From Actinomycetes bacterium (GTDB lineage: Bacteria; Actinomycetota; CALGFH01), in contig JASLBL010000711.1 in assembly GCA_030146615.1 (NCBI GenBank), positions 1-33,021 on the forward strand: a DNA stretch of 33,021 nt, written 5' to 3'. The notes beneath the pieces are model-generated. The model made no database searches and was not told where the DNA came from. It saw only the letters and a list, made by a program, of their open reading frames with translations. Every line of letters begins with the position of its first letter. Position 1 is the first letter of the stretch. Both the position numbers and the translations under genes were made by a program. This document shows, piece by piece, positions 14,080-22,209 of the stretch.

Positions 14080-15626
14080 GGGCGGCCAGGGCGGCCGCCA
14101 GGCGGCGGGTCAGCGCCTACACCACCACCGTCACCACGGTCGGGCTCGCCCTGCTGGTGCTGGCCGCGCCGGCCGCCGCCCGGGTGGCCGGCCGCGATCC
14201 CGGGCCCGTGCTCCTGCTGGCCGCCCTGGTCCTGGCGGCCGAGCTGATGCCGCTGGAGCTGGGCCAGCCCGGGACCCGTGACTCGACCACCATGTCGCAG
14301 CCGTTCGCCTTCGCGCTGGTGCTGGGCTGGGGCACCCCGGCCGGGGTGGTCGCCCTCGGGGCCTGCTCGGCCCTGGCCGACCTGCTGGGCGGCAAGCCGG
14401 CCCGCAAGGTGCTGTTCAACTCGGCGCAGCTGGCCACCGCCCTCGGCGCCGCCGGGATGGTGTACTCGCTGGCCGGCGGCGACCCCGGCCGGGCCCGGGT
14501 GTCGCTGCCCGCGTTCGTGGCCGCCGCCCTGGCCTTCTTCGTGGTCAACAACCTGCTCGTGGAGGCGGTGCTGGTGCTGGCCGGGGGCACCCCGGCCCTC
14601 GGCCGGGTCCGCCGGGGTGTGGGCGTGCGGGCCTGGGTGTCGGCCATGCTGCTGGGGATGGCCCCGGTGGTCACGGTGGTCGCCGAGACCAGCCTCGGCC
14701 TGGCCCCGATCCTCGGGCTGCCCACCGTGGCCGTCTACCTGGCCTGTCGGGGCGCCATCCAGGCCGACCGGGAGCGGGCCCTGGCCGAGGCCGCGGCCGA
14801 GCGGGCCCAGGCGAGCGCGGCCGAGCAGGCCCGCCTGGTCGAGGGCGAGCAGGCCCTGATCCGCCAGCTCCAGGAGAGCGACCGGCTCAAGCGGGACCTG
14901 CTGGCCACCGTCTCCCACGAGCTGAAGACGCCGCTCACGGTGATCCTGGGCACGCTCGGGACCCTCAGCCGCCGAGGGGCGGCCCTGGACCCGGCCGAGC
15001 GGCGCGAGTTCGTGGACATGGCCATCCGCCAGGGCACCCGGCTCAAGGAGCTGATCGAGCAGCTGCTGCTGGCGGCCCGGTTCGAGCAGACCGGCCGCGA
15101 GCCGGCCGAGCAGCCGCTGGTCGACGCGGCCGCCCTGGCCCGCGACGCCCTGGCCGCGGCCCGGGTCGCCCACCCGGGACGCGAGCTGGTCCTGGAGGCC
15201 CGGGAGGTCCTGCCCGTCCGGGCCGCCCCCGAGGCCGTCCTCCAGGTGCTCGGCAACCTGCTCGACAACGCGGCCAAGTACTCGCCCGACCACGGCCCGG
15301 TCCGACTGGAGGCGACCCGCTACGGCCCGCTCGCCGTGCTGGCCGTCGAGGACAGCGGCCCCGGGGTCCCGCCGGCGGACCGCGAGCGCATCTTCGAGCG
15401 CTTCACCCAGCTCGACTCGGGCGCGACCCGGCGGGCCGGCGGGGTCGGCCTCGGGCTCTACATCGCCCGCCAGCTGGCCGAGGGCCAGGACGGTGAGCTG
15501 GTCGTCTGCGACCCGGCCCGCGGCGGCCAGGGCGCCCGCTTCGAGCTCCGCCTCCCCCTGACCCCGATCGCCCAGCCCCCTGAACCCAACCCCGACTCGG
15601 TAGCGTACGCGGCGTCCAGACGGTAG
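14070..15626 (+). CDS. membrane sensor histidine kinase (orphan)
   Basis: A 518-residue kinase. About residues 1-235 hold several membrane helices (for example TVGLALLVLAAPAAA, FVAAALAFFVVNNLLVEAVL, SAMLLGMAPVVTVVAETSLG) with a KPARKVLFNSAQLATALGA motif like that of the membrane sensor of some actinobacterial GGDEF/HD-GYP proteins. A coiled linker (about 240-275, Ala/Glu-rich) leads to the HisKA domain with His283 in ATVSHELKTPLTVILG. The ATPase domain has the N box (GNLLDNAAKYSP), G1 (VEDSGPGVPPADRERIFERF) and G2 (GVGLGLYIARQLAEG). All catalytic motifs are intact. No response regulator lies nearby, so its partner is elsewhere. It is translationally coupled to the 30-residue gene upstream. 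Confidence 0.92.
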   Translation: MELRAARAAARRRVSAYTTTVTTVGLALLVLAAPAAARVAGRDPGPVLLLAALVLAAELMPLELGQPGTRDSTTMSQPFAFALVLGWGTPAGVVALGACSALADLLGGKPARKVLFNSAQLATALGAAGMVYSLAGGDPGRARVSLPAFVAAALAFFVVNNLLVEAVLVLAGGTPALGRVRRGVGVRAWVSAMLLGMAPVVTVVAETSLGLAPILGLPTVAVYLACRGAIQADRERALAEAAAERAQASAAEQARLVEGEQALIRQLQESDRLKRDLLATVSHELKTPLTVILGTLGTLSRRGAALDPAERREFVDMAIRQGTRLKELIEQLLLAARFEQTGREPAEQPLVDAAALARDALAAARVAHPGRELVLEAREVLPVRAAPEAVLQVLGNLLDNAAKYSPDHGPVRLEATRYGPLAVLAVEDSGPGVPPADRERIFERFTQLDSGATRRAGGVGLGLYIARQLAEGQDGELVVCDPARGGQGARFELRLPLTPIAQPPEPNPDSVAYAASRR

Positions 15627-15706
15627 ATTGGGCGCCGGTGCGGGCACCTGGTCCCGCCCTTTTGCGCATTCTGGGCTGCGTTCACCATCTCGCGGGAGGT
15701 GGAGCA

Positions 15707-16816
15707 TTGACCGCGACGACACCACAGGATCCCCTCGCCCTGCTCGGCATCGACCATGTCGAGTTGTGGGTCGGCAACGCCAAGCAAGCGGCCCATTTCT
15801 ACCGCACCGGGTTCGGCTACACCCCGGTCGCCTACGCCGGCCCCGAGACCGGCCTGCGTGACCGCGCCTCCTGGGTGCTCGGGCAGGGGTCGATCCGGCT
15901 GGTCCTGACCAGCTCCCTGCGACCTGGGACCGAGATCGCCGACCACGTGGCCCGCCACGGCGACGGCGTCCACGACATCGCCCTGGCCGTGCCCGACGCC
16001 GCCGTCGCCTACCGGGCCGCCGTGGAGCGGGGCGCCACCGGCGTGCTCGAGCCGAGCGACGACAAGGACGAGCACGGCATCGTCCGCCGGGCGGCCATCG
16101 CCACCTACGGCGAGACGATCCACTCGCTGGTCGACCGCTCCGGCTACAGCGGCCCGTTCCTGCCCGGGTTCGTCGAGTGGGCCTCGGTGCCCGACCCGCT
16201 GCCCCCGGTCGGGCTGGAGGCCATCGACCACGTGGTCGGCAACGTCGAGCTGGGCAAGATGAACCAGTGGGTCGAGTTCTACGAGCGGGTCATGGGCTTC
16301 ACCGAGCTGGTCCACTTCAGCGACGAGGCCATCTCGACCGAGTACTCGGCGCTGATGTCCAAGGTGGTCTGGGACGGCGAGGGCCGCATCAAGTTCCCGA
16401 TCAACGAGCCGGCCGAGGGCAAGAAACGCTCCCAGATCGACGAGTACCTGGACTTCTACGGCGGACCGGGCGTGCAGCACATCGCCATCCAGACCGGCGA
16501 CATCGTGGCCAGCGTCCGCGCCCTGCGGGCCAGGGGCATCGAGTTCATGCGGGTGCCCGACACCTACTACGCCGAGCTGGCCGACCGCTTCGACGACGTC
16601 GACCTCGACCTGGACACCCTCGAGGAGCTCGGCGTGCTCGCCGACCGCGACGACGAGGGCTATCTGCTCCAGATCTTCTCCAGGATGGCCCAGGATCGGC
16701 CGACAGTGTTCTTCGAGCTGATCGAGCGGCACGGAGCCCGTGGCTTCGGCGAGGGCAACTTCAAGGCGTTGTTCGTGGCCCTGGAGCGCGAGCAGGCGCT
16801 CCGCGGCAACCTGTAG
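15707..16816 (+). CDS. hppD: 4-hydroxyphenylpyruvate dioxygenase
   Basis: A 369-residue non-heme iron enzyme turning 4-hydroxyphenylpyruvate into homogentisate in tyrosine breakdown. Two vicinal-oxygen-chelate halves are seen: LALLGIDHVELWVGNAKQAA near the start and IDHVVGNVELGKMNQWVEFY in the middle. Iron ligands are His175 (IDHVVG), His258 (GVQHIAIQT) and Glu337 (FFELIER). The C-terminal GFGEGNFKALFVALEREQAL is the family signature that gates the active site. TTG at 15707 is the start because GGAGGTGGA precedes it. Other tyrosine-breakdown genes (homogentisate dioxygenase) are not in the window. A TAGATT at 15624-15629, overlapping the kinase stop, could be its -10. Confidence 0.94.
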   Translation: MTATTPQDPLALLGIDHVELWVGNAKQAAHFYRTGFGYTPVAYAGPETGLRDRASWVLGQGSIRLVLTSSLRPGTEIADHVARHGDGVHDIALAVPDAAVAYRAAVERGATGVLEPSDDKDEHGIVRRAAIATYGETIHSLVDRSGYSGPFLPGFVEWASVPDPLPPVGLEAIDHVVGNVELGKMNQWVEFYERVMGFTELVHFSDEAISTEYSALMSKVVWDGEGRIKFPINEPAEGKKRSQIDEYLDFYGGPGVQHIAIQTGDIVASVRALRARGIEFMRVPDTYYAELADRFDDVDLDLDTLEELGVLADRDDEGYLLQIFSRMAQDRPTVFFELIERHGARGFGEGNFKALFVALEREQALRGNL

Positions 16817-16836
16817 GGCCGGCAACTCGTAGGGCC
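16805..16836 (+). repeat. 16-bp tandem duplication across the hppD stop codon
   Basis: Two adjacent copies (16805-16820 and 16821-16836) of a 16-base unit GGCAAC(CT/TC)GTAGGGCC match at 14 of 16 positions. The first copy holds the last codons and the TAG stop of hppD; the second fills the gap before the greA ribosome site. Confidence 0.7.
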
Positions 16837-16854
16837 AAGGAGGTTCCATCAACC

Positions 16855-17346
16855 ATGTCTCAGCCAACCAGTGAGCGCGGCGTCACCTACCTGACGCCCG
16901 AGGCCTACGAGCGGCTGTCCAGCGAGCTCAACGAGCTCAAGACGGAGGGGCGCGAGCGCATCTCCCAGGCCATCGGCACGGCCCGCGAGCACGGCGACAT
17001 CCGCGAGAACGCCGACTACGACGCGGCCAAGAACGAGCAGGGGATGATGGAGGCCCGCATCCGCCAGCTGGAGACGCTGCTGGGGTCGGCCGTGGTCGGC
17101 GAGGTGGCCGGGACCAGCGGAGTGGCCGGGCCGGGCACGGTGGTGGTCCTGGACATCGCCGGCGAGGAGGAGACCTACTTCCTCGGCAGCCGCGAGGAGG
17201 CGATCGAGGGCATGGACGTGCTCAGCGTCCAGTCGGCCCTCGGCCAGGCGGTGTCGGGCCGCAAGGTCGGCGACGACTTCAGCTACGTCACCCCGACCGG
17301 CCGTGAGCTGCCGGTGAAGCTCCTCAAGGCCGAGCCCCGCAGCTGA
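16855..17346 (+). CDS. greA: transcription elongation factor GreA
   Basis: A 163-residue factor that binds the RNA polymerase secondary channel and triggers cleavage of backtracked RNA. The N-terminal coiled coil covers about residues 10-80 (YLTPEAYERLSSELNELKTE, EHGDIRENADYDAAKNEQGM); the tip carries the conserved acidic pair in D-I-R-E-N-A-D-Y-D. The C-terminal FKBP-like domain contains TVVVLDIAGEEETYFLGSRE and ALGQAVSGRKVGDDFSYVTP. AAGGAGG lies about 11 bases before the ATG. It is 38 bp after hppD, same strand. In Mycobacterium greA also lies near mca and metB. A Gfo/Idh/MocA oxidoreductase begins at its stop. Confidence 0.95.
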   Translation: MSQPTSERGVTYLTPEAYERLSSELNELKTEGRERISQAIGTAREHGDIRENADYDAAKNEQGMMEARIRQLETLLGSAVVGEVAGTSGVAGPGTVVVLDIAGEEETYFLGSREEAIEGMDVLSVQSALGQAVSGRKVGDDFSYVTPTGRELPVKLLKAEPRS

Positions 17347-18548
17347 CCGGAACCTCCTGGCCGAGCTGGCCGGCCGGGCCGGCGGAGCCGCCAACCGGCC
17401 ACCTCGGCCTGGGGCTGATCGGCGCCGGCCAGTTCGGGACGGTGATCCTGGAGGCGGCGGCCGAGCTGCCCGGGCTGCGGCCGGTGGCCGTGGCCGACCG
17501 CGACCGGGCCCGGGCCGACGCCCTGGCCGCCCTCCACCGCGCCGAGGCCTGCGACCCGGAGCGCCTGCTGGCCGACCAGCGGGTCTCGGTGGTGGCCATC
17601 GCCACCCCGCCGGCCGACCACGCCCGCCTCGCCCTGGCCGCGCTCCACTCCGGCCGGCACGTGTTCTGCGAGAAGCCGCTGGCCACCAGCCTGCAGGACG
17701 CCACCGAGGTGCTGGCCGTGGCCCGCGGCACCGGGGCGCCCCGGCTGACGGTCGACTACGTGCTTCGCCGCAACCCCCTGTACGCCCTGGTGGCCCGGCT
17801 CCAGCAGACCCTGCTGGGCCCGCCCCGCCGATTCGCCCTGGAGAACCTGGCCAGCGACGAGCACCTGGGACGCGACCACTGGTTCTGGGACCGCGAGATC
17901 AGCGGAGGCATCCCGGTCGAGCACGGGGTGCACTTCTTCGACGCCGGGGCCTGGCTGCTCGGCTCCCAGCCCGAGTGGGTCCAGGCCCTGGAGGCGTCCC
18001 GGCCCGACGGCCGGGTCGACACCGTCCTGGCCGCGGCCGCCCACCCCGGCGGGGCCACGGCCAGCTACGCCCACAGCTTCGGCCGGCCCGACCGGGCCGA
18101 GTCCCAGTGGACCACCCTCGACTGGGGCGAGGTCGCCGGCGGCCGGCTGTACGGCTGGACCCCGGTCGAGCTGGAGCTGGACATCCGCACCGACGGCGCC
18201 GGCCTGGCCGTCGTCCAGGCCCTGGCCACCGACCAGCGGGCCGCCCTGGCCGTTCCCGGCTACCGCCCCAGCGGGGCCGAGCGGATCACCCTGGAGCTGG
18301 CCAGCCGCGGCCAGCCCGGCCACTGGGACCTCCACCTCCGCGCCACCCTCGGCGGCCAGGCGGCCAAGCCCCGCGCCTACCGCGAGAGCGTCCGCGCCGG
18401 CCTGGCCGACCTCCTCACCGCCATCGCCACCGGCGGGCAGCCCACCGTTCCCCCCACCGACGCCTGGACCAGCCTGGCCACCGCCCTGGCCGCCCAGGAG
18501 TCCGCCACCACCGGCACCACCACCAGGCCCTCCGACCCGCCCTGGTAG
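17343..18548 (+). CDS. Gfo/Idh/MocA family NAD(P)-dependent oxidoreductase
   Basis: The Rossmann motif GLIGAGQFG, then VAVADRDRARADALAAL, VVAIATPPADHARLALAALH and the catalytic-site motif HVFCEKPLATS, then a C-terminal alpha/beta domain with WFWDREISGGIPVEHGVHFF, identify the family (sugar or inositol dehydrogenases and relatives). There is no ATG, GTG or TTG between the preceding in-frame stop (17304) and the GTG at 17442, which lies after the Rossmann motif. I therefore give the CTG at 17343, which overlaps the greA stop as CTGA and yields 401 residues. CTG 17409 or 17415 are alternatives. Starting at 17442 would remove the NAD-binding loop. Substrate unknown; tail is Thr/Pro-rich. Confidence 0.75.
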   Translation: MTGTSWPSWPAGPAEPPTGHLGLGLIGAGQFGTVILEAAAELPGLRPVAVADRDRARADALAALHRAEACDPERLLADQRVSVVAIATPPADHARLALAALHSGRHVFCEKPLATSLQDATEVLAVARGTGAPRLTVDYVLRRNPLYALVARLQQTLLGPPRRFALENLASDEHLGRDHWFWDREISGGIPVEHGVHFFDAGAWLLGSQPEWVQALEASRPDGRVDTVLAAAAHPGGATASYAHSFGRPDRAESQWTTLDWGEVAGGRLYGWTPVELELDIRTDGAGLAVVQALATDQRAALAVPGYRPSGAERITLELASRGQPGHWDLHLRATLGGQAAKPRAYRESVRAGLADLLTAIATGGQPTVPPTDAWTSLATALAAQESATTGTTTRPSDPPW

Positions 18549-18550
18549 GG

Positions 18551-18571
18551 CCGGGCCGCCCCGGAGCCCGG
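18551..18571. terminator. hairpin between convergent genes
   Basis: CCGGGC (18551-18556) pairs with GCCCGG (18566-18571) around a 9-base loop, in the 24-bp gap between the oxidoreductase stop and the convergent oxidase stop. It could stop transcription from both sides; no T run is seen. Confidence 0.4.
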
Positions 18572-18572
18572 G

Positions 18573-19956
18573 TCAGGGGCGGATGTTCTGGTTGCGGCGG
18601 AAGACGTTGTCCGGGTCCCAGGTGCGTTTGAGGGCGACCAGGCGGTCGTACTTGGCCGGGCCGTAGGCGCTCCGGACGGCGTCCTGGTCGAGCTGGCCCA
18701 GGTCGTTGACGTAGTTGACCGAGGTGGCGAAGGGGCGGAGGGCGGCCATGGCGTCGCGGCCCCAGGAGACCCGGGCCGGGTCTTCGGCCGGGTCCTGCCA
18801 GACGGCCTCGGTGATCAGCCAGAGGGCGGCGTCGCGGCCGCTGAAGGCGGTGGCGTCCTCGGGGACCCGGCCGAAGGCGCCGCCGAGCGACAGCAGCCCG
18901 ACCCCGCAGTCGGGGCCGGGGCGGCGGCCAGCAGGGTCCCGATCTGGTCGACGGCGCCGACGGCCAGGGCCTCCAGGAGCAAGCCCTTCCAGTAGTAGCG
19001 CTTGCCCCAGCGGTAGTGGTCGTCGCTCTCGGCCTGGAGCTCCAGGTAGGAGCGGGGGGCGAAGGTGTCGAGGGCCGGTCCCAGGGCGCGCAGGGGGCCA
19101 GGTCGCGCTCGGCCTCGGCCAGGGGGCCGCAGTGGGTGGCGTTGACCACCACCACCGGACGGCCGGCGACCGCCGGCGGGAACGGCAGGCCGGGCGGGGC
19201 CACGAACCAGCCCATGCCGGCCGTGACCTCCTCGGGGGCGGCCGCCATGGCGGCGGTGAAGGCGGCCGCGACCTCGCGGGCGCGCTCGATCGGGTAGACG
19301 GCGATGCCGGCCATCACGGTCAACGCGACCGGGTGGAGGTGGAGCTCGAAGGAGGTCGCGATGCCGAAGTTGGCCCCGGCGCCGCGCAGGCCCCAGAACA
19401 GCTCCGGCTCACTGTCGGCCGACGCCCGGACCCGCTCGCCGTCGGCGGTCACCAGCTCGACCGCGGCCAGGTTGTCGAGCGTCAGCCCGTGCCTGCGGGT
19501 GAGCCGCCCGACCCCGCCGCCCAGGGTGAGCCCGCCGACGCCGGTGTGGGAGACGTGCCCGGTCGGGCAGGCCAGCCCATGCGCCTGGGCCCGGCGGTCG
19601 AGCTCCCCGAGCAGCGCCCCGCCGTCGGCCGTGGCCAGCCGCCGGTCCGGGTCGACCCGGACCCCGCCCATCGGCGAGAGGTCGATGACCAGGCCGCCGT
19701 CGCAGGTCGAGAACCCGGGATAGCTGTGGCCGCCGCCGCGCACGGCCACGAGCAGGTCGTGCTCCCGGGCGACACGGATGGCCGCGACCACGTCGTCGAC
19801 CCCGGCGCAGCGGGCCACGGCCGCCGGGTAGGCGTCGGCGGTGGCGTTCCAGACCGCCCGGGCCCGGTCGTAGCCCGGGTCGCCGGGCAGCACGACCTGG
19901 CCCCGGAACCGCTCCGGGAGCCTCCGGAGGGCGGCGCCCGCCCGGCCATTCGGCAT
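18573..19956 (-). pseudogene. FAD-linked (berberine-bridge/6-HDNO type) oxidase, two frameshifts
   Basis: The N-terminal two thirds are a normal FAD-linked oxidase: VARCAGVDDVVAAIRVAREH, the flavin-linking His in VRGGGHSYPGFSTCDGGL, then ATADGGALLGELDRRAQAHG and HTGVGGLTLGGGVGRLTRRH. After AEAERDLAP the frame is lost. Adding one C in the C-run opposite 19093-19097 restores LRALGPALDTFAPRSYLELQ. A second missing C opposite 18912-18915 must be added to restore LGGAFGRVPEDATAFSGRDA and the family's usual end VFRRNQNIRP. With both corrected the gene is complete, about 461 residues. So either two recent mutations or two assembly errors in homopolymers. No strong ribosome site; TACCGT is 6 bases before the ATG. 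Confidence 0.85.
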
Positions 19957-19962
19957 CAGCTC

Positions 19963-19968
19963 ACGGTA
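19963..19968 (-). promoter_or_regulatory. possible -10 box for a leaderless oxidase transcript
   Basis: On the minus strand TACCGT lies 6 bases before the ATG at 19956, and no Shine-Dalgarno site is present. Weak evidence on its own; it fits a pattern seen at three other genes. Confidence 0.3.
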
Positions 19969-19972
19969 CCGG

Positions 19973-19991
19973 GTCGGCGGCCGGAGCCGAC
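19973..19991 (-). terminator. hairpin after the secreted glycosidase-like gene
   Basis: GTCGGC (19973-19978) and GCCGAC (19986-19991) form a perfect 6-bp stem with a 7-base loop, 16 bases past the stop of the glycosidase-like gene on the minus strand. No T run. Confidence 0.4.
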
Positions 19992-20007
19992 GAGCCCTCC
20001 CGCGGGG

Positions 20008-22140
20008 TCAGCGGCTGGCCACGGTGAAGCCGCCCGGGGCGACCGGGACTCGCAGGCGGCCGCCGGGACTGGTGGTGACCTCGACCAGGCGGCCGGTGCG
20101 GTCGTAGCTGCGGGCGCTGGCCGAGCCGCTGCCGGCCAGGTCGAGGACGCGGACCTCCCGGTGGCGGGCGAAGCTGCGGGCCACCGCCTGCCCACCGCCG
20201 CTGCCGCCCAGCACCAGCCACTCGACCTCGGGCTGAACCAGCACCGCGTCCAGGCGGGCCTCGGGACCGGTCCCGGCGTAGGCGGCGGCCAGCTTGGCCG
20301 GCCCGGCCCCGGCCTCGACCGGGCCGGCGGTGCCCAGGTCCAGGAAGCCGGGAACGGCCGTCACCCCCTGGGCCCCGGCCCCGCCGTGGTCAACTCGGCC
20401 GGCTGGCCGGCCGTCCAGGTGGTGGCGGGTCCCGACCACGCCGGCCGGGACCTGCTGGCGGTCCAGGACCGGGAACAGCCACCAGCCGCCGCCGACCGGG
20501 AGATCGACCGTGCCGTCGACCCGCCCGCCGGGGCCCAGGCGCACATAGGCGCCGCCGCTCCAGGCGCTCTCCCCCGTCCAGGCCTCGGCCGGAGTGACGA
20601 CCTCGGCCGCGCCGGACGGGGTGCCGGCCTCGGCCTCGACCAGCTGCCAGGTGACCTGGGCCTGCCGTCCGGCGACCCGGGCCCTGGCCGCCACGGCCGG
20701 GTGGGCGTCCAGGGCCAGCATCGACAGCAGGCCGTGGATGGTCGACTCGGCGCCCGAGTTGCGGTTGACCGTCCGGTCGGGGTTGATGCCGTCGAAGGTC
20801 CGCCCGGTGGCCGGGTCGTACATGGCCACCCCGGCCGGGTTGTTGCCGAAGTACCAGGCCCCGGCAATCCCGGCCAGGTCGGCGAAGGCCGGCCGCCGGG
20901 CGGCGGCCGCCGTGCGGAGCAGGTTCTGGAGGGTGGCGTCGGCCCCGTAGGCGATCTGGACCCGGTCGGTGGGCGCGGGCAGCCAGCCGTTCTCGGGCCC
21001 GCCCTGGGCGAGCAGGTGCGGGGTGAACCGGCCCGTCTCCCCCACCGCGACCCGGACCCAGTCCTCCCGCCCCAGCGCGCGCCCGGCCTCGGCCAGGGAG
21101 CCGGCCATCTGGTCGCCCCAGGCGTGCCACAGCGAGCGCGACCTCGCCCAGGGCAGCAGGGCCCCGAACGGCCAGTCGCGGACGTCGCCCAGCGGCATCT
21201 TGGCCACCCCGTCGGCCAGGCGGCGCAGGTCGGTGCGGGCCCGGGCCGACCCGCCGGCGCGCACGTAGGCGGCCAGGCCGTAGACCGCCTCGGAGGAGGC
21301 GTCGGCCCCGTCGACGATCAGCCAGGCGGGCAGGCGCAGCCCGTCGACCGTCTGGAAGGTCCCGTACCGCGGGTCGAGGACCTGGCGGTCGAGGGCGTCG
21401 AGGGACAGCTCCAGCCGCGCGCGCAGGAACCCGGCGAAGGCCGGGTCGGCGCCGCGGAAGGCGGCATAGCCCTCGCCAAGCGCCCAGATGGTGCGGGCCA
21501 GCCAGTAGGAGGGGCCGGAGTCGGAGGGGTCGGGCTCCTCGGTGGGGGTCGGGCTCGGGTTCAGGGTGCCGTCCGGCTGCATCCACAGCACGACGTTGCC
21601 GGCGTTCGGGCCCGACGACGTCTGGAGGTAGGTCACGCCCCGGAGCAGCTGGTAGGCCCGGTCGCGGCTGTGCCGGTCGCCGAACTGGCGCCAGTGCCGC
21701 AGGTACACCACCGCCGCCCGGGTCATGTCGTCGGCGTTGAACGCCCCCTGCCCCCAGGTGTCGGTCGCCGGGTCATAGGTCCCGCCCCCGACCCGCCGGT
21801 AGCTGCCGTCCGGCTGCGGCTCGGCGTAGGTCCACAGCACCCCGATCTCCGGCTCCTGCTCCATCCGCCAGGTGGTGTGCCCCGCCTGCTCCGGCGGGTC
21901 CACCCGGTCCCCGAGGAAGTCCAGATGCGCCAGGTTGGTCAGCGGGTCCGGTGCCGCCGCCCCAGAGGGCGGCACGGCGACCACCAGGGAGGAGACGAGG
22001 GCGAGGAGCAGCACAAGGACGCGGCGGCGCTTGCGCGAGGTCGGCGGCACCAGCGGCGCTGACGGCTTTGGCGGTGTTAGCGGCACCAGCGGTGCTGGCG
22101 GTATCGGCGGTATCGGCGGTATCGGCGGCGTTGGCGACAT
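20008..22140 (-). CDS. large exported glycosidase-like protein with proline-repeat N-terminus
   Basis: A 710-residue protein. ATG 22140 has GGAGG five bases upstream. Residues 2-38 are a PPI/PPx repeat, followed by RKRRR and a hydrophobic stretch (VLVLLLALVSSLVVAVPPSG) ending in AAA, a probable signal sequence. About 65-480 look like an alpha-helical barrel of six-hairpin glycosidase type (YWLARTIWALGEGYAAFRGA, SLWHAWGDQMAGSLAEAGRA, GIAGAWYFGNNPAGVAMYDP, STIHGLLSMLALDAH). About 490-570 resemble a sugar-binding beta module (QLVEAEAGTPSGAAEVV, SGGAYVRLGPGGRVDGTVDL). The exact family is not recognised. It diverges from the LacI gene of the sugar ABC operon and probably releases the sugar imported by it. 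Confidence 0.75.
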   Translation of the reverse strand: MSPTPPIPPIPPIPPAPLVPLTPPKPSAPLVPPTSRKRRRVLVLLLALVSSLVVAVPPSGAAAPDPLTNLAHLDFLGDRVDPPEQAGHTTWRMEQEPEIGVLWTYAEPQPDGSYRRVGGGTYDPATDTWGQGAFNADDMTRAAVVYLRHWRQFGDRHSRDRAYQLLRGVTYLQTSSGPNAGNVVLWMQPDGTLNPSPTPTEEPDPSDSGPSYWLARTIWALGEGYAAFRGADPAFAGFLRARLELSLDALDRQVLDPRYGTFQTVDGLRLPAWLIVDGADASSEAVYGLAAYVRAGGSARARTDLRRLADGVAKMPLGDVRDWPFGALLPWARSRSLWHAWGDQMAGSLAEAGRALGREDWVRVAVGETGRFTPHLLAQGGPENGWLPAPTDRVQIAYGADATLQNLLRTAAAARRPAFADLAGIAGAWYFGNNPAGVAMYDPATGRTFDGINPDRTVNRNSGAESTIHGLLSMLALDAHPAVAARARVAGRQAQVTWQLVEAEAGTPSGAAEVVTPAEAWTGESAWSGGAYVRLGPGGRVDGTVDLPVGGGWWLFPVLDRQQVPAGVVGTRHHLDGRPAGRVDHGGAGAQGVTAVPGFLDLGTAGPVEAGAGPAKLAAAYAGTGPEARLDAVLVQPEVEWLVLGGSGGGQAVARSFARHREVRVLDLAGSGSASARSYDRTGRLVEVTTSPGGRLRVPVAPGGFTVASR
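22100..22126. repeat. 9-bp tandem repeat (3 perfect copies, degenerate flanks)
   Basis: Three exact copies of GGTATCGGC run head to tail; degenerate 9-base units extend the pattern to about 22050-22144. On the minus strand it codes for the Pro-Pro-Ile/Val/Leu repeats at the start of the glycosidase-like protein. Gain or loss of units keeps the frame. Confidence 0.85.
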
Positions 22141-22192
22141 CGGCACCTCCAGGCGCGCTGCGGTTGGGGCGTCCGGGGGGACCCCCTGTTGC

Positions 22193-22198
22193 TATACT
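22193..22198 (+). promoter_or_regulatory. -10 box for the LacI gene and sugar operon
   Basis: TATACT is a near-consensus -10 in the 150-bp gap between the divergent genes. Its last base is the first base of the LacI-type palindrome. A clear -35 at 17 bases is not visible, so an activator-independent strong promoter is unlikely. Confidence 0.55.
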
Positions 22199-22209
22199 AA
22201 ACCGGTTTA
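22198..22209. promoter_or_regulatory. LacI-family operator
   Basis: A perfect 12-bp palindrome TAAACCGGTTTA with the central CG typical of LacI-family sites. It starts at the end of the -10 box and covers the expected start site, so bound repressor would block transcription of the downstream lacI-type gene and perhaps also of the divergent glycosidase-like gene. Confidence 0.75.

Noticed and set aside
18715..22062. Plus-strand open frame of about 1100 codons opposite the FAD oxidase and the glycosidase-like gene
   Set aside because: Same cause: antisense of recognisable genes; composition is Gly/Ala/Arg/Pro-rich and there is no ribosome site or motif.
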